A DNA stretch of 64,000 bases, taken from contig JBFGZQ010000010.1 of NCBI GenBank assembly GCA_041586735.1, positions 1 through 64,000 on the forward strand. The letters run 5' to 3'. Each line of letters begins with the position of its first letter. The first letter of the stretch is position 1. Source of the DNA: Motiliproteus sp041586735. Lineage in GTDB: Bacteria > Pseudomonadota > Gammaproteobacteria > Pseudomonadales > Balneatricaceae. The position numbers and the translations under genes are program-made. Shown here piece by piece: positions 53,611-63,100 of the stretch. The notes beneath the pieces are model-generated. The model was not told where the DNA came from. It made no database searches and saw nothing but the letters and a program-made list of their open reading frames with translations.

Positions 53611-54702
53611 ATGGGTTTTAACTGCGGTATCGTCGGCCTGCCAAATGTCGGCAAGTCCACTCTTTTCAACGCACTAACCAAAGCCGGTATCGAAGCTGCA
53701 AACTTTCCGTTTTGCACCATCGAACCCAACACCGGCATGGTCCCCATGCCCGATCCGCGCCTGGACAAGCTGGCCGCGATCGTCAATCCACAGCGAATCC
53801 TGCCCACCACCATGGAGTTTGTGGATATTGCAGGCCTGGTTGCCGGCGCCTCCAAGGGCGAAGGCCTGGGTAATAAATTTCTGGCTAACATCCGCGAAAC
53901 TGACGCCATCGCCCATGTAGTCCGCTGCTTTGAAGATGACAACGTCATCCATGTCGCCAACAAGATCGACCCCTTGGCCGATATCGATATCATCAATACC
54001 GAACTCGCCCTGGCGGATCTGGACTCCGTGGAGAAGCAACTCTACAAAGCCAATCGTAATGCCAAAAGCGGCGACAAAGACGCGCTTAAGGCCAAAGCCA
54101 TTCTGGAAAAACTCCTACCTCACCTGGAGCGCGGCACCCCAATCCGCTCCGTCGAACTGTCCGACGATGAGCGCCTATGGAGCAAACAACTCAATCTACT
54201 GACCGCCAAGCCCACCCTGTACATCGCCAACGTCGATGAGGACGGCTTCGAAAACAACCCTCACCTAGATCAGGTGCGCGAACTGGCCGCCCGCGAAGGT
54301 GCAGAGATCGTCGCCATCTGCAACAAACTAGAAGCCGAAATCGCCGAACTAGACAACGAGGAGCGCAAGGAGTTTTTGGCCGACATGGGCATGGAAGAAC
54401 CCGGACTGGATCGCGTCATCCGCGCCGGATACCATCTGCTAGGGCTGCAAACCTACTTCACCGCCGGTGTCAAAGAGGTTCGCGCCTGGACCGTCAAGCA
54501 GAACGCAACCGCCCCTCAAGCCGCCGGCGTGATCCACACCGATTTTGAGAAGGGCTTTATTCGTGCAGAAGTGACCGCCTACCAAGACTTTATTCAGTTT
54601 AAAGGCGAGCAGGGTGCTAAAGAAGCCGGCAAATGGCGCCTGGAAGGCAAGGAATATCGCGTCCAGGACGGCGATGTCATCCACTTCCGCTTTAACGTCT
54701 AA
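53611..54702 (+). CDS. ychF: Obg-like GTPase/ATPase YchF
   Basis: A 363-residue YchF. The P-loop GLPNVGKST is at 9-17 and FVDIAGLVAGASKGEGLGN follows. The C-terminal TGS-type domain ends YRVQDGDVIHFRFNV. YchF binds ribosomes and affects stress responses. Last gene of the prs-rplY-pth-ychF order. Confidence 0.97.
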   Translation: MGFNCGIVGLPNVGKSTLFNALTKAGIEAANFPFCTIEPNTGMVPMPDPRLDKLAAIVNPQRILPTTMEFVDIAGLVAGASKGEGLGNKFLANIRETDAIAHVVRCFEDDNVIHVANKIDPLADIDIINTELALADLDSVEKQLYKANRNAKSGDKDALKAKAILEKLLPHLERGTPIRSVELSDDERLWSKQLNLLTAKPTLYIANVDEDGFENNPHLDQVRELAAREGAEIVAICNKLEAEIAELDNEERKEFLADMGMEEPGLDRVIRAGYHLLGLQTYFTAGVKEVRAWTVKQNATAPQAAGVIHTDFEKGFIRAEVTAYQDFIQFKGEQGAKEAGKWRLEGKEYRVQDGDVIHFRFNV

Positions 54703-54742
54703 TCCAGGGTTAAAAAACCCCTTAATTCAAGCCAACAAGGTG

Positions 54743-54771
54743 TTGACAACCCAACCGTAACAAGGAATAAT
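54743..54771 (+). promoter_or_regulatory. Sigma-70 promoter of tRNA-Met
   Basis: TTGACA (54743-54748) and AATAAT (54766-54771) are exactly 17 bases apart, 17 bp before the tRNA. Confidence 0.85.
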
Positions 54772-54787
54772 TCGCGCCTCATTCGGA

Positions 54788-54864
54788 GGCTATGTAGCTC
54801 AGTTGGTTAGAGCACATCACTCATAATGATGGGGTCACTAGTTCGAATCTAGTCATAGCCACCA
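54788..54864 (+). tRNA. Elongator tRNA-Met (CAT)
   Basis: A 77-base tRNA with GGCTATG/CATAGCC acceptor, encoded ACCA end and anticodon CAT in CACTCATAATG. The paired first base excludes an initiator tRNA. The sequence resembles the E. coli elongator tRNA-Met. Confidence 0.96.
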
Positions 54865-54890
54865 CCGAATGAAGGCACTAAGCATTAGAA

Positions 54891-54968
54891 AGAGCACATC
54901 ACTCGCTCTTAATAATGTCGGTGGTTCACTAGTCCAAAGCTAGTCATGACCACCACCGAATGAAGGCA
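54891..54968 (+). pseudogene. Decayed tandem copy of tRNA-Met
   Basis: AGAGCACATCACTC (54891-54904) repeats the D-arm/anticodon stretch of the tRNA at 54809-54822. The 19 bases from 54950 (CCACCACCGAATGAAGGCA) repeat its 3' end and flank at 54859-54877. Between them the anticodon arm and T-arm are scrambled and longer, and there is no acceptor 5' half. A third faint trace (CGAATCTAG) lies near 55000. Confidence 0.75.
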
Positions 54969-55019
54969 ACAAGCATTAAAGAGCAAGGTTAAGATTCTGT
55001 CGAATCTAGCCAACACTGT

Positions 55020-55094
55020 TGGGGTGTAGCCAAGCGGTAAGGCAGCGGGTTTTGATCCCGTCATGCGTAGGTTCGAATCCTTCCACCCCAGCCA
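55020..55094 (+). tRNA. tRNA-Gln (TTG), copy 2
   Basis: All 75 bases are identical to the copy at 51060-51134. It probably shares the tRNA-Met promoter, since none is clear directly ahead of it. Confidence 0.97.
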
Positions 55095-55246
55095 TCTTTT
55101 TTTACATCCTCGTCTCATCCTCATAACTTCAGCACCCTGATAGACAAGCATTTTGTCGATTCATGACGGTGATTGTTGCTATGCAAACGTGTACCCTTAG
55201 GCATCATCCTGCTTTACGGCTCTCTTAAAGACTTGGTACGCCACTC

Positions 55247-57310
55247 ATGCAGAACTTGCGTCAGAACTTGAACATTCTCTTTATCGATACGCCAACTCAG
55301 GTTTCAGAGCCCATCATGACCCGGCTACGCAGTGGCCGACTCGCACCCAGAGCGGAATCAGTCAATAATGAGACCGAATTCAGCCAAGCCCTCAGAGCCG
55401 GCCGTCGGGATATCATCATCTACAAGCAGGGCGCCGAGCTGTCACTCCAGTCGCTGTGCAACCTCCAAAAAGCCAATAACAAAGATATCCCGGTACTGGT
55501 GATGGCGCCAGACGCCTCTGCTGAGCACCGCATCAACGGCTTGAAAATGAAAGCCTGCGAGGTCGTACCGATCGATCAAACCGAAATGCTGGTGCTGGCG
55601 ATCCGCCGTGAGCTGTACCACCTGGAAAACCTCCGCCGCCGGCGCATGGCGGAGTTTCACCTCCTCGAAACTGAAAAGCGCTGTCGACAACTACTGCACT
55701 CCTCCAACGAGGCCATCGCCTTTCTGAATCGTAACAATGAATTCCTGTACCTCAATCCCGCCCTGATCGAGATGCTCGGTTATGAACCGAACAAGGACAC
55801 CCTAGAACTCAGCCTGACCAGCCTGATCTCCGAACAGCAACAGGGCAGTTTAGACCAGCTGCTACAGGCTTATCACCAAGACAATAGCGTCAACCAAGAG
55901 ATCGAGCTGATCGTCAATCGTAGCGATGGCACTGAGTTCTGCGCCACGTTTGAACTCAGCCAGGCACGCTTCGAACGCGCCATTTGCACACAGTTACTAA
56001 TCAAGACGCCACGTGAAGACGCGCTGATGGAGTCGATGGCGGAGCAGGATCTGGTTACCGGACTTAAGAACCAGCTTTTCCTCGCCAAGCGCCTCGATCA
56101 AGCGATCCAGTCGGCCGTTCGTGCCGATCACGACGCCAACCTGCTTTACATCTCGCTGGATAATTTCAACGCAATCAAAGCCGAGATCGGCGTCAATGGT
56201 GCCGACACCATCGTCCGCGATACCGCGGCTATCCTGACCAAACTCATTAATCGTGCCCACGTAGTATGCCGTTACAACCTCGATGCCTTCGTGGTGATCT
56301 ACGGCGATCCGGATTCGAACAAAGCGGTAAAGCTGGCCGAACAGATCTGTGAAGCGTTTGAAAACAACCTTTCTGAAGCGGCTGGAGCGCAGATCCAGAC
56401 TAGCTGCAGCATCGGCGTGACCCCTATCACTGCCGATTCCATTAGTGCCCCGGAGATCCTCCGTCTAGCTCAAATTGCCTCAGAGGCCGTGCGCAGCAAA
56501 AAAACCAAGGGCAATGGAGTCTTCCTGTATGTGCAGGAAGAGAAAGAGGAGGAGGACGGACTGTCGATTAAAAAGCTGCGCCAAGCCATTCGTGACAACG
56601 ATCTCAAGCTGCTGTTTCAACCCCTGGTCAGCCTGCGCGGTGGGCACGACAATATTTACGAAGTCCTGCTACGACTGATCGACAAGCACAACAAAGAGAT
56701 CTCTCCCAACATGTTTCTGACCATGCTTGATCATGCCGAAGTCAGCACCGAACTGGACCGCTGGGTTATCGCTGAAAGCATCCGCAAACTGGCCGAAGAG
56801 CACAAAAAAGGCCGAAAAAACCGGCTGTTCATCAATCTCACCGGCCGCTCCCTGGAAGACCCGCGACTGCTACAGGGTATTCGCGATCAACTCCACGAGC
56901 ACCAAGTACCGGGCGACAGCCTGATCTTTCAGTTTAGCGAATCGGATGCTTCGATCTATCTTAAATACGCCAACATCTTCACCCAAGGACTTGCCCAACT
57001 ACATGCTAGCGCCTGTATTAAGCACTATGGCAGTTCGATCGATTCCGAAAACGTACTCCGTCACATTCCGGCGCAATACATCAAACTCGATGGCTCCTTC
57101 GTTCAGGAGTTGACCGATCCCGACAAGCACGAAGCCTTCGACAAGCTGATCGAACCACTGCGCATCGGCAATAAAACTATTATCGCGCCGCTAGTAGAAA
57201 GCACCAACGTGATGAGCAAACTGTTCCGCGCTGGGGCGCATTATATCCAGGGTTACTACCTGCAGGCCCCGCGTGAGCACATGGATTACGACTTCTTCGA
57301 CAAATCTTGA
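55247..57310 (+). CDS. fimX: FimX-like degenerate GGDEF-EAL c-di-GMP effector
   Basis: A 687-residue protein. The order is a receiver-like domain lacking a clear phospho-Asp (10-125), a PAS domain (140-255), a GGDEF domain (265-430) with NLDAF in place of GGDEF (344-348), and an EAL domain (440-680) with EVL in place of EAL (472-474). The same layout, length and EVL change are known from Pseudomonas FimX, which binds c-di-GMP and promotes type IV pilus assembly without turnover. The EAL binding segments QPLVSLRGG and LFINLTGRSLEDP remain. Catalysis is therefore unlikely. Confidence 0.82.
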   Translation: MQNLRQNLNILFIDTPTQVSEPIMTRLRSGRLAPRAESVNNETEFSQALRAGRRDIIIYKQGAELSLQSLCNLQKANNKDIPVLVMAPDASAEHRINGLKMKACEVVPIDQTEMLVLAIRRELYHLENLRRRRMAEFHLLETEKRCRQLLHSSNEAIAFLNRNNEFLYLNPALIEMLGYEPNKDTLELSLTSLISEQQQGSLDQLLQAYHQDNSVNQEIELIVNRSDGTEFCATFELSQARFERAICTQLLIKTPREDALMESMAEQDLVTGLKNQLFLAKRLDQAIQSAVRADHDANLLYISLDNFNAIKAEIGVNGADTIVRDTAAILTKLINRAHVVCRYNLDAFVVIYGDPDSNKAVKLAEQICEAFENNLSEAAGAQIQTSCSIGVTPITADSISAPEILRLAQIASEAVRSKKTKGNGVFLYVQEEKEEEDGLSIKKLRQAIRDNDLKLLFQPLVSLRGGHDNIYEVLLRLIDKHNKEISPNMFLTMLDHAEVSTELDRWVIAESIRKLAEEHKKGRKNRLFINLTGRSLEDPRLLQGIRDQLHEHQVPGDSLIFQFSESDASIYLKYANIFTQGLAQLHASACIKHYGSSIDSENVLRHIPAQYIKLDGSFVQELTDPDKHEAFDKLIEPLRIGNKTIIAPLVESTNVMSKLFRAGAHYIQGYYLQAPREHMDYDFFDKS

Positions 57311-57365
57311 TCCAAGCTCAACCGCGCGGTTGCGATAACGCCTAAGCCACCCGCAAACAGCCTCC

Positions 57366-57497
57366 ATGGCCCGCCTCTGGCTGCGCCAACAGCCATTCTG
57401 GTGGCCGTTCGCGGTGTTTTCCGGTACTCTTGCGGGCTTTCTAAACATCATGCAAACGTCCTCGCTAAGCCAGCGACAGCGTCTGCTTCTGTGGTAA
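57366..57497 (+). CDS. Possible 43-residue single-helix membrane peptide
   Basis: A short frame (MARLWLRQQPFWWPFAVFSG...) has one hydrophobic helix and ends seven bases before argS. No ribosome site is evident. It might be a small membrane protein or chance. Confidence 0.25.
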   Translation: MARLWLRQQPFWWPFAVFSGTLAGFLNIMQTSSLSQRQRLLLW

Positions 57498-57504
57498 TTG
57501 ATTG

Positions 57505-59238
57505 ATGAACATCCGAGATCTGCTCAATAGCCGTTTACGCGACGCCATGACCGCCGCCAACATCCCCGCACACTGTCAACCTATGGTCGCCTTGGGCAAG
57601 AACCCCCAGCACGGTGATTACCAAGCCAACGGTGCCATGGCCGCCGCCAAAGCGATGAAGAGCAACCCGCGCGAACTGGCAGCACAGATCCTCGAACATC
57701 TCGATCTAGCCGGTATCGCCGATCACACCGAGATCGCCGGCCCCGGTTTCATCAATATCAAGCTCTCGCCTCAGTGGCTGGCAGGCCAGGTGACCCAACT
57801 GGGTCAAGACCCACACCGGGGCGTCGAGCAGACCGCTGCACCGCAAACCATCGTCATCGATTACTCCGCCCCTAACCTTGCCAAAGAGATGCACGTCGGC
57901 CACCTACGCTCTTCGATCATGGGTGATGCGCTGGCGCGGATTCTCGACGCTCAGGGCCACCGGGTGATCCGTCAGAACCATGTCGGCGACTGGGGCACCC
58001 AGTTCGGGATGCTGATCACCCACCTCCAGGATCAGGTTGCGCTGGAAGGCGCGGTCAAACTCGCCGATCTGGAGACCTTCTACCGCGAATCCAAGATCCG
58101 CTTCGACCAAGATGAGGCCTTCGCGGTCCGCGCCCGTAACAACGTGGTCAAGCTGCAGGCCGGTGATCCCGACGCGCTGCAGATGTGGAAGCAGTTTATT
58201 GACATCTCCGTGGCCCACAGCGAGGAGATCTATGCCAAGCTCAATGTCACCCTCAAGCACAGCGATATCCATGCCGAGAGCGCTTATAACGACGCCCTGC
58301 CCGGTGTCATCCAGACCCTGCAAGACAAAGGCCTGGCGGTAGAAAACCAGGGCGCCCAGGTGGTGTTCCTCGACGAGATGACTGACAAGGAGGGCAACCC
58401 GCTGGCGATGATCGTACAGAAGTCCGATGGCGGTTACCTGTACGCCACCACCGATCTGGCGGCGGTCGATTACCGCTGCCACCAGCTCCAGGCCGACCGC
58501 ATCCTCTACTTTATCGACGCCCGCCAATCGCTGCACATGAAGCAGGTGTTCGCCGTCAGCCGTAAAGCCGGTTACGCCAGCGAGCACTGCTCGCTGGAAC
58601 ACCACGCCTTCGGCACCATGATGGGCGAGGATGGCAAACCGTTTAAGACCCGTAGCGGCGGCACCGTCAAGCTTAGCGCGCTGCTGGACGAAGCCGTAGT
58701 GCGCGCCGCCCAGCTGCTGCAGGACAAAGACTCCGACCTCAGCGCGACCGAGCAAGCCGATGCGGCGCGTAAGATCGGCATCGGCGCGGTTAAATATGCA
58801 GACCTGGCCAAGACCCGCACCAACGATTACATCTTCAGCTGGGACAGCATGCTCAGCTTTGAGGGCAACACCGCCCCCTACCTGCAGTATGCCTACACTC
58901 GTATTCAAAGCATCTTCCGCAAGGCCGGTCTCAGTCCTGCAGCACTGCCAGGACAGATCGCTATCATCGAAGATCAGGAGAAGGCCCTGGCGCTCAAGCT
59001 GCTGCAATTTAGCGAGACGGTTGAGCAGGTGGCCCGCGAAGCCTATCCACACCAGCTCTGCAGCTACCTGTACGAACTGGCCAGCCTGTATATGAAGTTC
59101 TACGAAGCCTGCCCGATCCTGCGCAGCGATATCGACCCCGAGGTCCGCAACAGCCGCCTGCAACTGAGCAGGGTCACCGCGCAGACCCTCGACAGTGGCC
59201 TAGGGCTACTGGGCATAGAGGTGATGGAGCGGATGTAA
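57505..59238 (+). CDS. argS: Arginyl-tRNA synthetase
   Basis: A 577-residue class I synthetase, the same length as the E. coli enzyme. The HIGH-type motif is SAPNLAKEMHVGHLRSS, and VIRQNHVGDWGTQFGML follows. The C-terminal helical domain ends in GLLGIEVMERM. I use ATG 57505 and not the TTG one codon earlier. Confidence 0.97.
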   Translation: MNIRDLLNSRLRDAMTAANIPAHCQPMVALGKNPQHGDYQANGAMAAAKAMKSNPRELAAQILEHLDLAGIADHTEIAGPGFINIKLSPQWLAGQVTQLGQDPHRGVEQTAAPQTIVIDYSAPNLAKEMHVGHLRSSIMGDALARILDAQGHRVIRQNHVGDWGTQFGMLITHLQDQVALEGAVKLADLETFYRESKIRFDQDEAFAVRARNNVVKLQAGDPDALQMWKQFIDISVAHSEEIYAKLNVTLKHSDIHAESAYNDALPGVIQTLQDKGLAVENQGAQVVFLDEMTDKEGNPLAMIVQKSDGGYLYATTDLAAVDYRCHQLQADRILYFIDARQSLHMKQVFAVSRKAGYASEHCSLEHHAFGTMMGEDGKPFKTRSGGTVKLSALLDEAVVRAAQLLQDKDSDLSATEQADAARKIGIGAVKYADLAKTRTNDYIFSWDSMLSFEGNTAPYLQYAYTRIQSIFRKAGLSPAALPGQIAIIEDQEKALALKLLQFSETVEQVAREAYPHQLCSYLYELASLYMKFYEACPILRSDIDPEVRNSRLQLSRVTAQTLDSGLGLLGIEVMERM

Positions 59239-59302
59239 GCGCTAGCCGCTTACATATCGCCTCTCCAACACCCCTGCCTCTCGATGCATACCGTCCACCC
59301 CT

Positions 59303-59342
59303 AGACATAAAAACCGCGCCTCGAGGCGCGGTTTTTATGTCT
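59303..59342. terminator. 40 bp perfect palindrome, bidirectional terminator
   Basis: The stretch is fully self-complementary around TCGA, with ACCGCGCC/GGCGCGGT stems flanked by A5 and T5 runs. It ends argS on one strand and the transglycosylase gene on the other. Confidence 0.95.
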
Positions 59343-59360
59343 CGAAAAAGCATAAATCTA

Positions 59361-59975
59361 TTACCACCAACCGCTCTCGAGTCGCTCCCTGCACTCGCCC
59401 AGCTGCGCCCGGTAACGCGCCGCGTTCTTCTCCACCTTCGCCGCGACACCGATCAACCAGGGTTTCCGATTATAGCTCTTGCGCTTAAAACCGCCGTGAC
59501 CCTCGTGATAGGCCAGGTATTGATTTTTGGCATCCCACTTACTGATCCCCAGGCTCTTGTTACTGACCGTGCCGTACCAACCGATAAAGTCCACCGCATC
59601 GCCGAAATCATCTCGATCCGCACCCCAGTTACCGGTCTTGTCTTTGTACCAATCCCAGGTACTGTCCTTCGCCTGCGCATAGCCATAGGCCGATGACGTC
59701 CGCCCCCAAGGAATAAACCCCAGCAGGTAGTCTTTAGGTGGTTTAGCATCGTATCTGAAGCTCGATTCCTGATGGATGATCGCCAACTGCACGTGAATGG
59801 GCACCCCCCACTTGTCGAAACTGTCCTTGGCGTCGTCGTACCAATCGTCTTTGTCGGTGAAGATCGAGCAGGAGTTAGAGATATTGGCGGGGGGCGTGGT
59901 GGCGCAGGCGGTAACAATCAGCAGCATCAGGCAAAGCAGAAAAAACTTTGCCGGTATTCTTAGCGTTCTATTCAT
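59361..59975 (-). CDS. Lipoprotein lytic transglycosylase (SLT-like)
   Basis: A 204-residue protein with a lipobox VTAC (Cys24). The catalytic glutamate of SLT-type lysozyme-fold enzymes fits E70 in AIIHQESSFR. AYGYAQAKDSTWDWY and YHEGHGGFKR are further family segments. It should cut peptidoglycan at the outer or inner membrane surface. Convergent with argS, and behind the giant Ig-repeat gene. Confidence 0.85.
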   Translation of the reverse strand: MNRTLRIPAKFFLLCLMLLIVTACATTPPANISNSCSIFTDKDDWYDDAKDSFDKWGVPIHVQLAIIHQESSFRYDAKPPKDYLLGFIPWGRTSSAYGYAQAKDSTWDWYKDKTGNWGADRDDFGDAVDFIGWYGTVSNKSLGISKWDAKNQYLAYHEGHGGFKRKSYNRKPWLIGVAAKVEKNAARYRAQLGECRERLESGWW

Positions 59976-60078
59976 CAGGGCCTAACACCTCAATTACTGG
60001 CCATCAATAACGACTACACGACGGGCTTTTATAGCCCTTGGACGATTGCGGATACTGACCTATGGGCAGCCTAAAAAG

Positions 60079-60107
60079 GAAACCCCTGTGCCTGGCACAG
60101 GGGTTTT
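60079..60107 (-). terminator. Terminator of the Ig-repeat gene
   Basis: AAACCCCTGTGCC and GGCACAGGGGTTT form a 13 bp stem with a minimal loop. On the minus strand it is followed by a T-rich stretch. Confidence 0.85.
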
Positions 60108-60152
60108 ACCAGGATATGTATTAGAACCCCGTAAAAGCCTAACCAACAGCTA

Positions 60153-63100
60153 TTACATCGTCACCGTGACCGTTGCTGTCGCATCACCGGCAAAGTAAGT
60201 GATTGTTGCCGCATCACCGGGTTGAATATTACTACCGGTTACCGTCACAACAGAGCCAAATACACCGCTAATATTGGTACTACCGCTGGTTGCTGTGACA
60301 TTGAAGTCACTAGTCTTCTCGATCCACGCCTCTGGAGCCAGGCAGAGCGCCTCAGTCAGGAGTGCAGGATCAGTACATTCATTATAGGTACCCCGCGTAT
60401 CGATCTTCACTGAAGCACCCACACCCACCAATGGCAGCGGAATAGTATCGCCACCATCGCGCAACAGCAGCGACACCGTGCCGGAGCCTCCCAGCGCCGA
60501 AGGTGTCGGTACCAGAGTAAATCCAGCGATAGCAGCATAGCCGAACTGTGAAGAGATGGTCGTGGCTGCACTGTCATTGCTAGATGCCACTATATAAACA
60601 TCGGCTGAACCTAGCGGGCTATAGCGGCTATCGACACTAGGACTACTGCCCAGCAGGATGGTATTGACGTTAGCCGGGTATACCATCCGTATATCAGCAA
60701 CACCGTTAACACTAGTGGCTGTACCCGCGTTGAAATTACCATCGCTGTCCAAGCCACCAATATTAGCGCCGTTGAGTGATGCACCTATCACATAGGTTAG
60801 AGCCGCCTCGGTATTATTGAATGCGGTCTGCACCTCGACGCTGCTGTTGCCTGCACTGCTAATAAAACGATTCTTATCCTCGGCCTGGGCATCGATAATT
60901 AATATCCGGTCATTGGCTTCTATGCCGCGCTGCGTACCAATACTGGTATTAGGCTCCAGTAGGATAGTCGCGGTGTTGAAGTTGACAGCCGAGCCATCCG
61001 CTTCTTTAGGGGATGCATCTGCGAACGTGGTACTTGTTGCAGTCGTCGTACCATCATCCTCACCGTCATCGGTAGCAATGATACGGTCGATCAGTCCCAA
61101 ATTGATCGGGGTGCCATCGACCACGGCATTACCAAAACGGTCGGTGACGACGGCGCTGATGGTACGACGGTACACGCCACCACCCAAATTCTCTACCGAA
61201 TTGGTAATTGGCGACGTCAGCACAATAGTATGGGCAGGACCCGAGGCGATAGATATCTGCGGAACCACTGCTGCCACCCCGCTCAACACACCAAGATTAT
61301 CATAGGCTTCAACCCGTAGCTCGACGATACCCGGCAGACTGCCTGACTGGAGGTTAACCTGCACCGAGCCACCTATAGTCAGCACATCGATAAAGCTGGT
61401 ACTGCTGACCGAGCCTCCCACACCCACCCCGGAGAGGAACTCTCCGCCATTAGGTTTGGAGACGAAAGAGACACGAATAGTGTCAATACCCACCCAAAGC
61501 GCCTCGTCTATCGGTGAGCCATCCGACTGCAGAACAGTCAAGGTGATGGGGGTGTTTTCTATTTTACCGACACCGGCCACCGAGAGTGCTGGGGTTGCAA
61601 CACTGGTCAAGATATTGGCAGGAGTACCATCAGCAGTGGCGCCGAAGTTAACCGTCGCCGTTAGTCCACTCAACTCTGCAGTGGATAGTGTGGCGATAGC
61701 CTGAGCACTGGCGGCCGTAAGCTCAAAGACCGCTCGTCCATTAGAGATTACCTGGCTATTAGCAGTGATTGTACCGGCCGTACTCTGAAGCGTTACCGGC
61801 GTGCCATCTGCCACCAAATGGCCACCGGCATCGACGAGCACCGCTGTCACGGTAGTTGTACTCACGCCATCAGCAGGCAGGGTACTAGGACTCGCCGTCA
61901 AACTGGAGCCAGCTACAACAGCAGGGCCAGCCACAAAGTCGATCTGGACCGACTGAGACAAGCCACCGATAGAAGCAACTAGGGTCGCCTGCTGAAGCAG
62001 TGTACGCGAGTAAAGCAGAATGTCGGCCTCACCGCTGCTGTTAGTCACAACCGTATCTGTTTGGGTACCGCTAGACGCCGAATTGAAGTCACCGGCATTG
62101 GTAACAATCGAAACACTTGCACCCTGTACCGGAAGATTACCAGAGCTAAGCAAAGTAACTCTGAATAGCGTGGAAGAAGCGCCATCGGCAACTAGCGATC
62201 CAGAGCCTGACACTTCAGTAAAAGCAAGGCTACCGAGCACCGCGCTACTCGCCGATGCCTCTATCTGCACTGAGCCTGACACCGCGTTTGCAGTCGTGAC
62301 ACTGAGCACATCAAAATTCGGATTGACAGCCGCAAGTGGGCCTGCGGTGTAGAGTACAGAAGCCCTGCCGTTAGTATCCGTTGTGCCTGTTGTATTAATA
62401 AGCTGACCAGAGCTGGTGTTGGTATCAATCGCGAACGTCACCGCCTCATTAGCCACAGCATGGCCGTTACTATCGACAATGGTTGCCAACAATGTGGTTT
62501 GACCATTCGATACCACACTAGCAGGCGAGGCAGTCAGCGTCGCGACTGCCGCATTACCGGCGACGAACTGCATCACAACGGCCGTTGCCGCCACGCCTTC
62601 GCTAGTTGCGCTAACAACGGCAGCACCGAGGTTGGCCGAAGACTGCAGTGTGATCTCTGCTTCGCCGAAGTTATCGGTCGTAACCGGATTTGCAGTTGTG
62701 AATGAGCCCGCACTAGTCGCAAAGATTACTGTCTTGCCACCTAGTGTTTCACCATTTGTATCCGTAACCGTGGCGCGCACCACGATGGTCGACAAGCCAT
62801 CAGCCTCTATAGCTGCGGCCCCACTAAACAAGCTAACAGCACCTACTGATACCTGCCCGGTAGAAACTGTGACATCAACGGTACTGGTCGTGGTGTTCGC
62901 CGTCGTAGCACGAAGGGTATCGGTCCCGCCGGTTGTGGCCCCTGCGGTATACCCCACGATCACCTGGCCGTTGGCATCGGTGGTGCGGGTCAAAAACGCC
63001 AGTGCACCGCCACTGTTGTTGGTGGCGATAGCAAAGGTCACGGCCTCATTAGCCACAGGGTTGCTGTTCAGATCCACGATAGTTGCGGTGACGCTGGTCG

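Noticed and set aside
57904..59163. A 419-codon open frame antisense to argS
   Set aside because: It lies fully inside argS, has a composition typical of a codon-position shadow, and matches no family. argS is certain.
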